From the NCBI RefSeq assembly GCF_016907315.1, contig NZ_JAFBBS010000001.1, positions 1,178,001 to 1,242,000 of the forward strand: a stretch of 64,000 bases of DNA, written 5' to 3'. This document shows, piece after piece, positions 1-7,741 of the stretch. The notes beneath the pieces are model-generated. The model was given only the letters and a program-made list of their open reading frames with translations, was not told the DNA's origin and ran no database searches. This stretch comes from Microbacterium esteraromaticum (lineage in GTDB: Bacteria > Actinomycetota > Actinomycetes > Actinomycetales > Microbacteriaceae). The position numbers were made by a program, and so were the translations under genes. Each line of letters starts with the position of its first letter. Position 1 is the first letter of the stretch.

Positions 1-639
1 CCTCTCGCGAGCCACGCCGGCGACGTCGAGTGCAACGGCTTCTGGAACCACACGCCTCCTCGCACCGACAAGGACGGCGTGTGGATCGCCTCGCAGGTGG
101 CGAAAGCGCCGACCCTGCAGGCCCGCGCGCTCGAGCCGGGTGCGAACGTCGGCCGCTGCCGGGTCATCGAGCTTCAGCCGAACACCTACGCCGACGCGAT
201 CTACAACCTGCATCAGGATGACAACAACCGCCTGAACACCGACGGCACCGGCTGGGTCGTGCGGGCCTGGCTCAACCTCACCGACGACCCGGACTCGCTG
301 CTGATCCTGCGCTCAGACCGCTTCGACCCCTCGACCGAGATCCGCCTGCCGCTGCACGCGGGCTCGCGCATCATCGTCGACACGCAGCGCTTCTGGCACG
401 CCGTCTGGCACCGCGGATCCCAGCCGCGCTACTCCCTGATCTGCTCGTGGACCTCTGGACCCGAGCTCGATGCGTACCTGGCCGCCGGTCATGCCGACCC
501 GCATCCGGCATCCGTCGACCTCCCCGCCGCCTTCGTGGCCGACGCGCAGGCCGAGATGCACCGGCGGATCGAAGAGCGCCGTCAGGCTTTCGAGGCGCAC
601 GGAATCGTGATGGAGCCGACCGAGTCGCTGTACAGCTGA
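1..639 (+). CDS. Partial hypothetical protein, possibly Fe(II)/2-oxoglutarate oxygenase-like
   Basis: The reading frame is open from the first base of the window, so the start lies upstream; 212 residues are visible before the TGA. Near the middle there is an HQDDNNRLN segment, and about 65 residues later FWHAVWHRGSQPRYSLICSW. A histidine/acid pair followed by a distal histidine and arginine on beta strands is the layout of cupin-fold Fe(II)/2-oxoglutarate oxygenases of the phytanoyl-CoA type. I infer this from spacing only and do not recognise the family. It converges on the regulator at 785-1483. What is seen is a soluble, codon-typical protein with no signal peptide in the visible part. 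Confidence 0.6.
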   Translation, partial: PLASHAGDVECNGFWNHTPPRTDKDGVWIASQVAKAPTLQARALEPGANVGRCRVIELQPNTYADAIYNLHQDDNNRLNTDGTGWVVRAWLNLTDDPDSLLILRSDRFDPSTEIRLPLHAGSRIIVDTQRFWHAVWHRGSQPRYSLICSWTSGPELDAYLAAGHADPHPASVDLPAAFVADAQAEMHRRIEERRQAFEAHGIVMEPTESLYS

Positions 640-659
640 GCTTCGGCTCGACGCGGGGT

Positions 660-784
660 CGACGCCGTGCGCCTGCCGCGGGAATGTGCGCTTCGCGCGG
701 ACGGATAGCGCGGATTCCTCCGCGGCAGGCGTACATCTCCGCGGCAGGCGTACACCTCCGCGCGAGCGCACGGCCGCCGCGCGC
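660..784. repeat. Tandem 19-bp repeat with an upstream inverted copy
   Basis: Between two convergent genes the 18-base unit CTCCGCGGCAGGCGTACA occurs at 718-735 and again at 737-754. The inverted sequence CGCCTGCCGCGG lies at about 670-681, so either copy can pair with it. It probably acts as a bidirectional transcription terminator or is a small dispersed repeat. Confidence 0.6.
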
Positions 785-1483
785 TCAGGCGGTGAGCCGC
801 AGCTGCCCGGTCGGCTGCCCGGTCGACTTCGACTTTCCGGTAGCCTTCAGCTGCCCGGCCACCTTGAGCTGCCCGGCCACCTTGAGCTGCACGGTGCACT
901 CCTCCGGCAGCTGAGAGGCGAGCACGCACTCGGCGGCGATCGGCCCGCCGGCCTGCGTGAGCACGCCCTGCATGAGCCCCAGGTGCACCTGGCAGAGCAT
1001 CGGCCGGTGCTCGGGAGCGCTGGCCGCGTGCGGGCAGGGAGTGAGGTCGACGGTCATCCGGTTCTCGTCGACGATCGGCTCGAAGCCGCTCTCCTCGAGA
1101 TGCTCGACGAGAGCGTCGAGCTGGTAGGTCGCCTCGCGCCCCAGCTCGGATTCGGGCTCTGACAGGATGCTGCGCATCACGTCACCGCGGCGGGCCGCGC
1201 CCGCGATCTTCTCGCGCGCGATCGGGCTCGAGGCCTCGGGCGCGCCGGTCGCCGCGCTGTACAGGGTGCGAGGGCGTCCGCGGGTGGTGCGGTGCTCCGT
1301 CGCCTGGATGACGTAGCCGCCTTCGATCAGTCGCTGCAGGTGCTCGCGGATCGTATTCGCATGCAGTCCGGTCGCGTCGCAGAGCTCGCCGATCGTGCGC
1401 TCCGGCCGCTCCTGCACGAGATGCAGGATGCGCACGCGCGAGTAGCTGGAGATCGGTCCGTACGCGACCCCGGTGATCGACAT
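785..1483 (-). CDS. SufR-like (COG2345) winged-helix regulator with cysteine cluster
   Basis: This 232-residue protein has an N-terminal ArsR/DeoR-like winged helix (roughly residues 10-80, with the recognition segment HANTIREHLQRL). A C-terminal part carries a cysteine/histidine set: CPH, then CQVHLGLMQG, then C in AECVL and EEC. This arrangement is typical of the SufR/COG2345 regulators that bind an iron-sulfur cluster or metal. The last 30 residues are a low-complexity tail built on repeats of QLKVAG, encoded by an 18-base direct repeat at 850-867 and 868-885. The ATG at 1483 is preceded by GGAGG. It faces away from the molybdopterin genes, so control of nitrate or molybdenum metabolism is possible but not shown. 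Confidence 0.8.
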   Translation of the reverse strand: MSITGVAYGPISSYSRVRILHLVQERPERTIGELCDATGLHANTIREHLQRLIEGGYVIQATEHRTTRGRPRTLYSAATGAPEASSPIAREKIAGAARRGDVMRSILSEPESELGREATYQLDALVEHLEESGFEPIVDENRMTVDLTPCPHAASAPEHRPMLCQVHLGLMQGVLTQAGGPIAAECVLASQLPEECTVQLKVAGQLKVAGQLKATGKSKSTGQPTGQLRLTA

Positions 1484-1564
1484 GCCTCCATGATCCCAGA
1501 GCCGTCCTTCCGCTGCGTGAACAAGGGCCGTGAATAACCCGATCGCGCGGATAGTGTGGAGAGC

Positions 1565-2041
1565 ATGATCGCCGCCGCCGTCGTCACCGTCTCAGACAGG
1601 TCGGCCGCCGGCGTGCGCGCCGACACCGCCGGTCCGGTCGCGGTCGCCGCGCTGCGGGAAGCGGGTTTCGCCTGCGACGACGCGCGGATCGTGCCCGACG
1701 GGGCGGATGCGGTGGAGCAGGCGCTTCGTGAACTGCTCGGCACAGGCATCCGGTTCGTCGTCACCAGCGGCGGCACCGGCGTCAGCCCCCGCGATCAGAC
1801 GCCGGAGGGCACCGCGCGCGTGATCGAGCGGCAGCTGCCTGGAATCGCCGAGGAGCTGCGCCGCGCAGGTCTCGCCTCGACGCCCATGTCGATGCTGACC
1901 CGCGGCCTCGCCGGCGTCGTCGGCGAGGCCCTGATCGTCAACCTGCCCGGCTCGCCCAAGGCCGTCGCCGAGGGCATGCCGATCGTGCTGTCGACGGCTG
2001 CGCACGTGCTCAGCCAGCTCAATGGAGAGGATCACCGATGA
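1565..2041 (+). CDS. moaB: MoaB/MogA-type molybdopterin adenylyltransferase
   Basis: The protein of about 158 residues belongs to the MoaB/Mog family, which adenylylates molybdopterin before molybdate insertion. The family signature is clear: VTVSDRS near the N-terminus, VTSGGTGVSPRDQTPE in the middle and NLPGSPKA near the C-terminus. I choose ATG 1565 over the in-frame GTG at 1556. A TAGTGT hexamer (1552-1557) ends seven bases before this ATG, as in the other leaderless genes of the window. Its stop overlaps the moaE start (ATGA), so the two are translationally coupled. Confidence 0.93.
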   Translation: MIAAAVVTVSDRSAAGVRADTAGPVAVAALREAGFACDDARIVPDGADAVEQALRELLGTGIRFVVTSGGTGVSPRDQTPEGTARVIERQLPGIAEELRRAGLASTPMSMLTRGLAGVVGEALIVNLPGSPKAVAEGMPIVLSTAAHVLSQLNGEDHR

Positions 2042-2463
2042 CCGTCCGCCTCGCTCGCATCACCGAGCAGCCCCTGTCGCTCGACGAGCACATCGCCGCC
2101 GTCGACAGCACGACCGCCGGCGCCGTCACGACCTTCGTCGGTCGCGTGCGCGACCACGATCCGGATGCGACGGACGCCGTCGTCGCCCTCGAGTACACCT
2201 CGCACCCTGACGCCGAGCCCGCTCTGCATCGCATCGCAGAGGCTGCGGCCGAGGGAACGGATGCCCTGGTCGCGGTCAGCCACCGCGTCGGCCATCTCGG
2301 CGTGGGCGAGGCCGCCGTCGCGATCGCCGTGGCGTCATCGCACCGCGATGAGGCGTTCACGGTGTGCCGCGAGGTCATCGAGGCCATCAAGCGCGACCTG
2401 CCGATCTGGAAGCGGCAGGTCGAGGCCGACGGCACGACGGCCTGGAAGGGCATCGGCGGCTGA
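2038..2463 (+). CDS. moaE: Molybdopterin synthase catalytic subunit MoaE
   Basis: The 141-residue protein matches MoaE, the large subunit that transfers sulfur from thiocarboxylated MoaD to cyclic pyranopterin monophosphate. Visible family features are GAVTTFVGRVRDHD near residue 30, LEYTSHPDAEPAL, SHRVGHLGVGEAAV, and the terminal PIWKRQ with the catalytic lysine region. Its start overlaps the moaB stop by four bases. It converges with moaD (stop at 2485), leaving a 21-base GC-rich gap, so both synthase subunits are encoded next to each other on opposite strands. Confidence 0.96.
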   Translation: MTVRLARITEQPLSLDEHIAAVDSTTAGAVTTFVGRVRDHDPDATDAVVALEYTSHPDAEPALHRIAEAAAEGTDALVAVSHRVGHLGVGEAAVAIAVASSHRDEAFTVCREVIEAIKRDLPIWKRQVEADGTTAWKGIGG

Positions 2464-2484
2464 GCCGCCGCCCGGCCGTCGCCG

Positions 2485-2721
2485 TCAGCCGCCGGCGAAC
2501 GGCGGCAGGACGTCGATCGTCTTGGCTTCGGCGAGCGGGAACGCGTCATCCACGCGGGCGCCGTCGACCAGCACCGCGCACCGGTTCAGGATGCCGGTGA
2601 GCGCCGGATGCCCGGCGAGCAGCTGCTCCTTGAGCGAGCCCAGCGTCTGGGCATCCGTGGTCATGGTGTCGCTGCCGACCGCCTCCTGAGCTGCGGCGAA
2701 GAACCGCACGGTGGCCGCCAT
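2485..2721 (-). CDS. moaD: Molybdopterin synthase sulfur carrier subunit MoaD
   Basis: This is a 78-residue ubiquitin-like protein ending in the PPFAGG tail. The terminal Gly-Gly is the residue pair that is adenylylated and thiocarboxylated by a MoeB-type enzyme, here most likely the one at 4420-5574. The N-terminus (TVRFFAAAQEAVG) is the usual first beta strand. The start codon touches the stop of moaC (2721), so the gene is the last of the operon moeBR-moeA-moaC-moaD. Confidence 0.95.
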   Translation of the reverse strand: MAATVRFFAAAQEAVGSDTMTTDAQTLGSLKEQLLAGHPALTGILNRCAVLVDGARVDDAFPLAEAKTIDVLPPFAGG

Positions 2722-3203
2722 CAGGAGCCCTCACCCGGGCGGCGCCATGATCCGCTGCGGCCGCCCTCCTTGGCGGTGATGCGCAGGTTCTCGATCGACG
2801 CCGACTTGTCGACGCCCTTGATCATGTCGATCACCGAGAGCGCAGCGACCGAGACGGCGGTGAGGGCCTCCATCTCGACGCCGGTGCGGTCAGCGGTGCG
2901 CACGGTCGCCTCGATCGCCACGCCCTCGTCTTCGATCGCGAGGTCGACGACGGCGCCGTGCACCCCGATCACGTGCGCGAGCGGCAGCAGCTCGGGGGTG
3001 CGCTTGGCCGCCTGGATGCCCGCGATACGCGACACCGCGAGCACATCGCCCTTGGGCACCGAACCGTCGCGCAGCAGCTCGACGGTCGAGGCGGCGCAGC
3101 GCACGAAGCCCTTCGCCGTCGCCGCGCGGACGGTCGGGGTCTTCTCGGTGACGTCGACCATGCGAGCGTGGCCGGCGGAATCCAGGTGGGTGAAGGTCAT
3201 CAC
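2721..3203 (-). CDS. moaC: Cyclic pyranopterin monophosphate synthase MoaC
   Basis: MoaC, 160 residues, forms cyclic pyranopterin monophosphate from the MoaA product. Seen are the N-terminal THLDSAGHARMVDVTEK, the KGDVLAVSRIAGIQAAKRTPELLPLAH segment that carries active-site residues, and the MEALTAVSVAALSVIDMIK region. It overlaps moeA at 3200-3203 (ATGA) and abuts moaD. The partner enzyme MoaA is not in this window, so it must be encoded elsewhere if the pathway is complete. Confidence 0.96.
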   Translation of the reverse strand: MMTFTHLDSAGHARMVDVTEKTPTVRAATAKGFVRCAASTVELLRDGSVPKGDVLAVSRIAGIQAAKRTPELLPLAHVIGVHGAVVDLAIEDEGVAIEATVRTADRTGVEMEALTAVSVAALSVIDMIKGVDKSASIENLRITAKEGGRSGSWRRPGEGS

Positions 3204-4423
3204 AGCTCCATGACTTCGATGAGGTCGCCGGCGGAGACGCGCTCCGTCTCGGCGGGGACGATCGCGTAGGCCTCGGCTGCGCCGAGCCCCACGCTGAGGT
3301 GCGAACCGGATCCGCCTGCGGTCGCCGGGCGCACGACGGGACGGGCGGGATCGGTGCGGTCGATCACGGCGGGCAGGTACTGACGTCGGGCGGGCGGCGT
3401 GGTCCAGTCGGTGCCGGCGGGCAGCATCCGCTTCGGACGATGGATGCCGGCGGCCCCCTGCATGCGCAGCAGGGCCGGACGCACGAACACCTCGAACGAG
3501 ACCGCAGCGCTCACCGGATTGCCCGGCAGTCCGAAGATCAGCATGCCGCCGGCGGCGCCGAAGCCCTGCGGCTTACCGGGCTGCATGGCGATCTTCGCGA
3601 ACTCCATGCTCTCGCCGAGGCTCTGCTTGACCACCTCGTAGGCGCCGGCGCTCACGCCACCCGAGAAGACGATCACGTCGGCACCGAGTGCCCTCGCCTC
3701 GGCGACGGCGTCTGCGGGACCGTCGCCCTCGTCGTCGACGACCCGGCGCAGCACGACCTCTGCGCCCACGTCTGCCGCGAGGCCGGCGAGAAGGATGCCG
3801 TTCGACTCGGGGATCTGCCCGCGCTGCAGAGCGGTGCCGACGGGCACGAGCTCGGAGCCGGTCGAGACGATCGCGACCCGCGGGCGGGGCGCGACCTCGA
3901 CGTGGGCGATGCCGGCGGATGCCAGAGCCGACAGCTGTCGCGGGCCGAGCTGCGCCCCCGCGGCGAGCACGATGTCGCCTTCGGCCGTATCGGCAGCGGT
4001 ACGGCGGATGTGCATGCCGGCTGCTTTCGGAGCACGCCGCACGACGGCGGTCACGAGCGAGTCATCGAGCCCGCCTGCCGTGTCTTCGAACGGGACGATC
4101 GCGTCGACATCGCTCGGCGTCGGCGATCCGGTCATGATGCGCGCCGCCTCGCCGGGGCCGATCGCGGGATCGAGGGCGCTGCCGGCCGGGATGTCGGCGA
4201 CCACGCGAAGAGTCACGGGATGCTCGGGGCTCGCGCTCTCGACATCGGCCCAGCGCACGGCGAAGCCGTCCATCGCGGAGTTGTCGAAGGCCGGCACGGA
4301 GCTCATGGCGCGCGCGTCGGATGCCAGGAACAGTCCGCGCGCGTCATCGAGCGCGACGGTGATGGGCGGTCGCTGCTGCACCTGGGTGAGCACGATATCG
4401 AGCTGCTGTTCGACGGTTCTCAT
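3200..4423 (-). CDS. moeA: Molybdopterin molybdenumtransferase MoeA
   Basis: The 407-residue enzyme inserts molybdate into adenylylated molybdopterin. Family marks are FDNSAMDGFAVR near residue 50, the repeated TG(S) strands (IMTGSPTPSD, IVSTGSELVPVG), FSGGVSAGAYEVVK with the active-site loop, and GLPGNPVSAAVSFEVFV. A longer open frame continues upstream inside moeBR. I take the ATG at 4423 because the alignable protein begins MRTVEQQLDIVL and overlaps the moeBR stop by ATGA. It sits in the middle of the moeBR-moeA-moaC-moaD operon. Confidence 0.96.
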   Translation of the reverse strand: MRTVEQQLDIVLTQVQQRPPITVALDDARGLFLASDARAMSSVPAFDNSAMDGFAVRWADVESASPEHPVTLRVVADIPAGSALDPAIGPGEAARIMTGSPTPSDVDAIVPFEDTAGGLDDSLVTAVVRRAPKAAGMHIRRTAADTAEGDIVLAAGAQLGPRQLSALASAGIAHVEVAPRPRVAIVSTGSELVPVGTALQRGQIPESNGILLAGLAADVGAEVVLRRVVDDEGDGPADAVAEARALGADVIVFSGGVSAGAYEVVKQSLGESMEFAKIAMQPGKPQGFGAAGGMLIFGLPGNPVSAAVSFEVFVRPALLRMQGAAGIHRPKRMLPAGTDWTTPPARRQYLPAVIDRTDPARPVVRPATAGGSGSHLSVGLGAAEAYAIVPAETERVSAGDLIEVMEL

Positions 4424-5574
4424 GCGACTCCTTCCGCGTTCGAATCGCTCATCTTGCCGCCGTCGGCGCCGGAATGCGGCGAATCGAGCGATTCGAGACC
4501 CGTGGTCCAGGCATCCATCCCGCCGGCCAGCACGACGGCGTCGGCACCGGCGGCGCGCAGCGCGTCGGCGGCGCGGCGTGCACGGGCGCCGACCTGGCAG
4601 ATGACGACGATGCGGCCGGCATCGATCGCGGCGGGATCGGCGAGCACCTGTGCGAGCGGCACGTGCTGTGCGCCGGGGATCATGCCGTCCGCGACCTCGG
4701 CGTCCTCCCGCACGTCGAGCAGTGCGGCGCCGGCGGCGATCTCGGCCTCGAGGTCCGCCACCGCGACGTGCGGTGCGCGCTCGGGCTGCGGCGCCGGCGC
4801 GGTCGCACGCGACGGGCGCAGCGGCACCTCTCCGGTCTTCGCACGCAGCGCGTCGATCACCAGCACGCGGCCCAGCAGCGGGTCGCCGATGCCGGTGATG
4901 AGCTTGATGGCCTCCATCGCCAGGATCGACCCGGCCTGCAGGCACAGCGCCCCGAAGACCCCGACGGCCGCGCACGTCGGCAGCTCGCCGACGCTGCCGG
5001 CGGGGTACAGGTCGCTCAGCACCACGGCATCCGTGCCCTGCGGCGGAGCCGACCAGAAGACGGTGATCTGCGCCGCGAACTCCTGGATCACACCCCACAC
5101 CAGCGGGATGCCGAGGCGCTCGGTCACCGCGGCCACCTCGAGACGGGTCTCGAAGGTGTCGGTGCCGTCGATGACGAGGTCGGCTCCGGCGAGCAGGTCG
5201 GCGGCGTTTTCGGATGCCAGTCGCGCCCGCTTCGCGTGCACGACCGTCTCCGGTGAGAGATCGGCTGCCACGCGGACCGCGCTGTCGACCTTGGGCCGGC
5301 CGACATCGCTGCGGCGGTGCATGACCTGGCGCTGCAGGTTCGACAGTTCGACATCGTCGTCGTCGATGACGGTGATCTCGCCGATACCCGCTGCGGCGAG
5401 CGCGAGCACGACGGGGGCGCCGAGTCCGCCCGCTCCGACGACGGCGACGTGCGCTGCACGCAGGCGTCGCTGACCGATCTCGCCCAGGCCTGCGAGCACC
5501 TGGTGGCGCGCCGTGCGGGCGCTCTCGGCGTCGCTGAGGACGGCGACGGGCTCGACGAGCGGCGGAACGGGCAT
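4420..5574 (-). CDS. ThiF/MoeB adenylyltransferase fused to a rhodanese domain (MoeBR/MoeZ type)
   Basis: The 384-residue protein has an N-terminal E1-like domain (GAGGLG at 47-52, nucleotide-binding region DDDDVELSNLQRQ at 71-83, Cys201 in PTCAAVG). It is followed by a rhodanese domain with Cys326 in the loop CQVGARARR. Such fusions activate MoaD and related ThiS-like carriers and supply sulfur. The zinc-binding CxxC pairs of classical MoeB are not visible. After the rhodanese domain the last 25 residues are low-complexity and are encoded entirely by a dispersed repeat (4438-4497). The mRNA is probably leaderless: TAGCCT (read on the minus strand) at 5581-5586 lies six bases before the ATG. 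Confidence 0.93.
   Translation of the reverse strand: MPVPPLVEPVAVLSDAESARTARHQVLAGLGEIGQRRLRAAHVAVVGAGGLGAPVVLALAAAGIGEITVIDDDDVELSNLQRQVMHRRSDVGRPKVDSAVRVAADLSPETVVHAKRARLASENAADLLAGADLVIDGTDTFETRLEVAAVTERLGIPLVWGVIQEFAAQITVFWSAPPQGTDAVVLSDLYPAGSVGELPTCAAVGVFGALCLQAGSILAMEAIKLITGIGDPLLGRVLVIDALRAKTGEVPLRPSRATAPAPQPERAPHVAVADLEAEIAAGAALLDVREDAEVADGMIPGAQHVPLAQVLADPAAIDAGRIVVICQVGARARRAADALRAAGADAVVLAGGMDAWTTGLESLDSPHSGADGGKMSDSNAEGVA
4438..4497. repeat. Dispersed TCGAATCGC-ended element, copy 1 (inside moeBR)
   Basis: This 60-base element starts TTCGAATCGCTCATCTTG and ends CGAATCGAGCGATTCGAG, with 11-base complementary ends (TCGAATCGCTC / GAGCGATTCGA). Related sequences lie at 28779-28838 and 43039-43098. 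Here it forms the last 25 codons of moeBR and lies 15 bases before the moeA start. Confidence 0.6.
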
Positions 5575-5724
5575 GGTCTGAGGCTACGGTTCTGCGCCCG
5601 CGCACGCCAGCCGCGCGACCCGGAAATCCGCATCGTGAGAATCCGCGCAGAGACTTCCGCATCTGCGGAGGAAAGAAATGGAATCCTCTGGATCTGCGGA
5701 ACCCACCCGCCTAGTCTCAGGAGC
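5575..5724. promoter_or_regulatory. Divergent promoter region between moeBR and the mod operon
   Basis: Two -10-like hexamers lie next to the two starts: TAGCCT on the minus strand at 5581-5586 and TAGTCT on the plus strand at 5712-5717. Between them is an imperfect inverted repeat, TTCCGCATCTGCGGAGGA (5655-5672) against TCCTCTGGATCTGCGGAA (5684-5701). The inner TCCGCA/TGCGGA also forms a palindrome. This is the obvious place for a molybdate-responsive operator, perhaps bound by the HTH-TOBE protein that follows. Confidence 0.5.
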
Positions 5725-6126
5725 ATGACCTCGTACCGCATCGCCGATGCCGCCCGCCTGCTCGGCGTCAGCGATGACACCGTGCGCCGGTGGATCGATC
5801 AGCGCGCTCTGCCGGTGACCGGCGATTCTCCTACGCGCATCCCCGGCGACGCTCTCGCCGTACATGCGCAGCGCCTCGCCGAGTCGGGTGACGACGAGCG
5901 CGGGCCTCTCTCGAGCGCCCGCAACAGGTTCACCGGCCTGGTGACCCGCGTGCAGGTCGACGGGGTGATGGCGCAGGTCGACATCCAGGCCGGGCCGCAT
6001 CGGGTCGTCTCGCTGCTGTCGGCCGAGGCCGTGCGCGAGCTGGCGCTCGAACCGGGATCGCTCGCGACGGCGACCATCAAGGCGACGAACGTCATCGTCG
6101 AGACCCCGCACGGAGGGCACCCGTGA
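5725..6126 (+). CDS. Helix-turn-helix/TOBE molybdate-binding regulator
   Basis: A 133-residue protein begins with an excisionase/MerR-like helix-turn-helix (RIADAARLLGVSDDTVRRWID, residues 4-24). It ends with a TOBE/Mop domain (NRFTGLVTRVQVDGVMAQVDI to ATNVIVETP, about residues 67-128), the fold that binds molybdate. The pairing suggests a ModE-like sensor or a molybdate store. ATG 5725 is chosen because TAGTCT lies seven bases before it. The stop overlaps the modA start (GTGA). The ModC of this operon lacks a C-terminal TOBE domain, so this protein may supply it in trans. Confidence 0.85.
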   Translation: MTSYRIADAARLLGVSDDTVRRWIDQRALPVTGDSPTRIPGDALAVHAQRLAESGDDERGPLSSARNRFTGLVTRVQVDGVMAQVDIQAGPHRVVSLLSAEAVRELALEPGSLATATIKATNVIVETPHGGHP

Positions 6127-6935
6127 GGCGAGTGGCAGCAGGGCTGCTGCTCTGCGCTCTGATGCTCAGCGGCTGCGCGGCTGGTTCCTCGCGCGGTTCG
6201 TCCGACTCCGGCGATGAGAGAGGCGGGTCCGAGACGTCGGGGGCCGCCCTTTCCGGCGACGTCACCGTCTTCGCGGCCGCCTCGCTGAGCATCGCATTCG
6301 ACGAGATCGCCGAGGCGTTCGAGCAGCAGCATCCGGGGGTCGACGTGAAGCCGATCGTCTACGACGGCTCGAGCACCCTCGTCACGCAGCTGCAGGAGGG
6401 CGCCCGCGCCGACGTTCTCGCCACCGCCGATGAAGACAGCATGCAGCTGCTCGTCGACGACGGCCTGGCCTCCGGCACTCGGATCTTCGCGACGAACACC
6501 CTCGTCGTGATCACCCCTCCCGACAACCCCGGCAGCGTGACGGCCCTCTCCGACCTGTCCGACGCGGTCACCGTGCTGTGTGCGCCCGAGGTGCCGTGCG
6601 GCAAGGCGTCGTCGACGCTGCTCGACGGGGCCGGCGTCGAGGTCACGCCTGCCAGCCTCGAGCAGAACGTCACCGCCGTGCTGCAGAAGGTCGCCGCCGG
6701 CGAGGCCGACGCGGGCCTCGTCTACGCGACCGACGCGCCCCCGGCCGACGGGCCGTGCGATGCGCCGGCCGCCGAGGTCTGCAGCTTCCGGCCGGAGAAC
6801 TGGCGCGACGCGGTCAACCGCTACCCGGTCACGGCGCTCGACGGCGCGAGCGAGGCCGGCGTCGCGTTCGCGGAGTTCGTACGAGGACCAGAGGCGCAGC
6901 AGATTCTCGGCGACCTCGGATTCGGGCATCCGTGA
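6123..6935 (+). CDS. modA: Molybdate ABC transporter substrate-binding lipoprotein ModA
   Basis: The 270-residue protein starts with a lipoprotein signal (MRRVAAGLLLCALMLSGC, lipid-carrying Cys18) and a serine-rich linker. The ModA core follows: VTVFAAASLSIAFDEIAEAF, then YDGSSTLVTQLQEGARADVLATAD, and the C-terminal YPVTALDG. Ser and Ala residues of the first strand and the SST segment are where ModA proteins hold the oxyanion. The GTG start overlaps the regulator's stop and its own stop overlaps modB, so the four genes form one coupled operon. Confidence 0.95.
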   Translation: MRRVAAGLLLCALMLSGCAAGSSRGSSDSGDERGGSETSGAALSGDVTVFAAASLSIAFDEIAEAFEQQHPGVDVKPIVYDGSSTLVTQLQEGARADVLATADEDSMQLLVDDGLASGTRIFATNTLVVITPPDNPGSVTALSDLSDAVTVLCAPEVPCGKASSTLLDGAGVEVTPASLEQNVTAVLQKVAAGEADAGLVYATDAPPADGPCDAPAAEVCSFRPENWRDAVNRYPVTALDGASEAGVAFAEFVRGPEAQQILGDLGFGHP

Positions 6936-7741
6936 CCCCCCGCGACACCGGAACCGGCGCCCCGTTCACCCTGATCGCCCCCGCGGTGCTGGGGGTGGCG
7001 CTGCTGATCCTGCCGCTCGTCGCTCTCGTCGGCCGCGCGTCGTGGGCGACGCTGTGGCAGGACATCACCTCTCCCGCCGCGCTCGACGCGCTGCGCCTGT
7101 CGGTGCTGAGCGGTCTCGGCGCGACGGCTCTCTGTCTGTTTCTTGGTCTGCCGCTCGCACTCCTGATGGCACGGTCGGGTCCGCGGCTGTCAGCCCTGCT
7201 GCGCGCTCTGGTCGCGGTGCCGCTCGTGCTGCCGCCGATGGTCGGCGGCGTGGCCCTGCTGTTCCTGTTCGGTCGCACCAGCCCCGTCGGGCGGATGCTG
7301 TCGGACGCCTTCGACGTGACCCTGCCCTTCACACCAGCCGCCGTGGTGCTGGCGCAGGCGTTCGTCGCGCTGCCGTTCCTCGTGCTGGCGGTGGAGGGCA
7401 CGATCCGCAGCGTCGGCGGCCGGTACGAGCGCACCGCGGCGACGCTGGGAGCACGGCCGTGGCGAGTGCTGTGGCATGTGACCCTGCCTCTCGCCGTGCC
7501 GGGGATCGTCGTCGGCGTGATCCTGTGCTTCGCGCGGGCGATCGGCGAGTTCGGCGCGACGGCGCTGTTCGCCGGCAACGCCCCCGGCGTCACGCAGACC
7601 ATGCCACTGGCGATCTACACGGCGTTCAACGGCGCGGGCACCGGTCGCGAGACCGCGGTGGCGCTGTCGATCCTGCTGCTCGCGACGGCGGTGGTCGTGC
7701 TGCTGCTGGTGCGCGCCTGGCGTCCGGGAGCATTGAAGTGA
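6932..7741 (+). CDS. modB: Molybdate ABC transporter permease ModB
   Basis: A 269-residue integral membrane protein of the ModB/CysT permease family, with about six hydrophobic segments beginning at IAPAVLGVALLILPLVALV. The cytoplasmic EAA-type loop is visible as ERTAATLGARPWRVLWHVTLPLAVPGI. The GTG at 6932 overlaps the modA stop (GTGA), and the frame upstream of it is only a shadow of modA. The stop overlaps the GTG of the ATPase gene in the same way. Confidence 0.95.
   Translation: MTPRDTGTGAPFTLIAPAVLGVALLILPLVALVGRASWATLWQDITSPAALDALRLSVLSGLGATALCLFLGLPLALLMARSGPRLSALLRALVAVPLVLPPMVGGVALLFLFGRTSPVGRMLSDAFDVTLPFTPAAVVLAQAFVALPFLVLAVEGTIRSVGGRYERTAATLGARPWRVLWHVTLPLAVPGIVVGVILCFARAIGEFGATALFAGNAPGVTQTMPLAIYTAFNGAGTGRETAVALSILLLATAVVVLLLVRAWRPGALK

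Noticed and set aside
1556..1564. GTG at 1556 as the moaB start
   Set aside because: It would overlap the probable -10 hexamer TAGTGT. The ATG at 1565 fits the family N-terminus and the leaderless spacing.
3200..5662. A single 820-residue protein fusing the adenylyltransferase region to MoeA
   Set aside because: The upstream part of this frame is arginine-rich nonsense antisense in character to moeBR's true frame. MoeA has a proper start at 4423 overlapping the moeBR stop.
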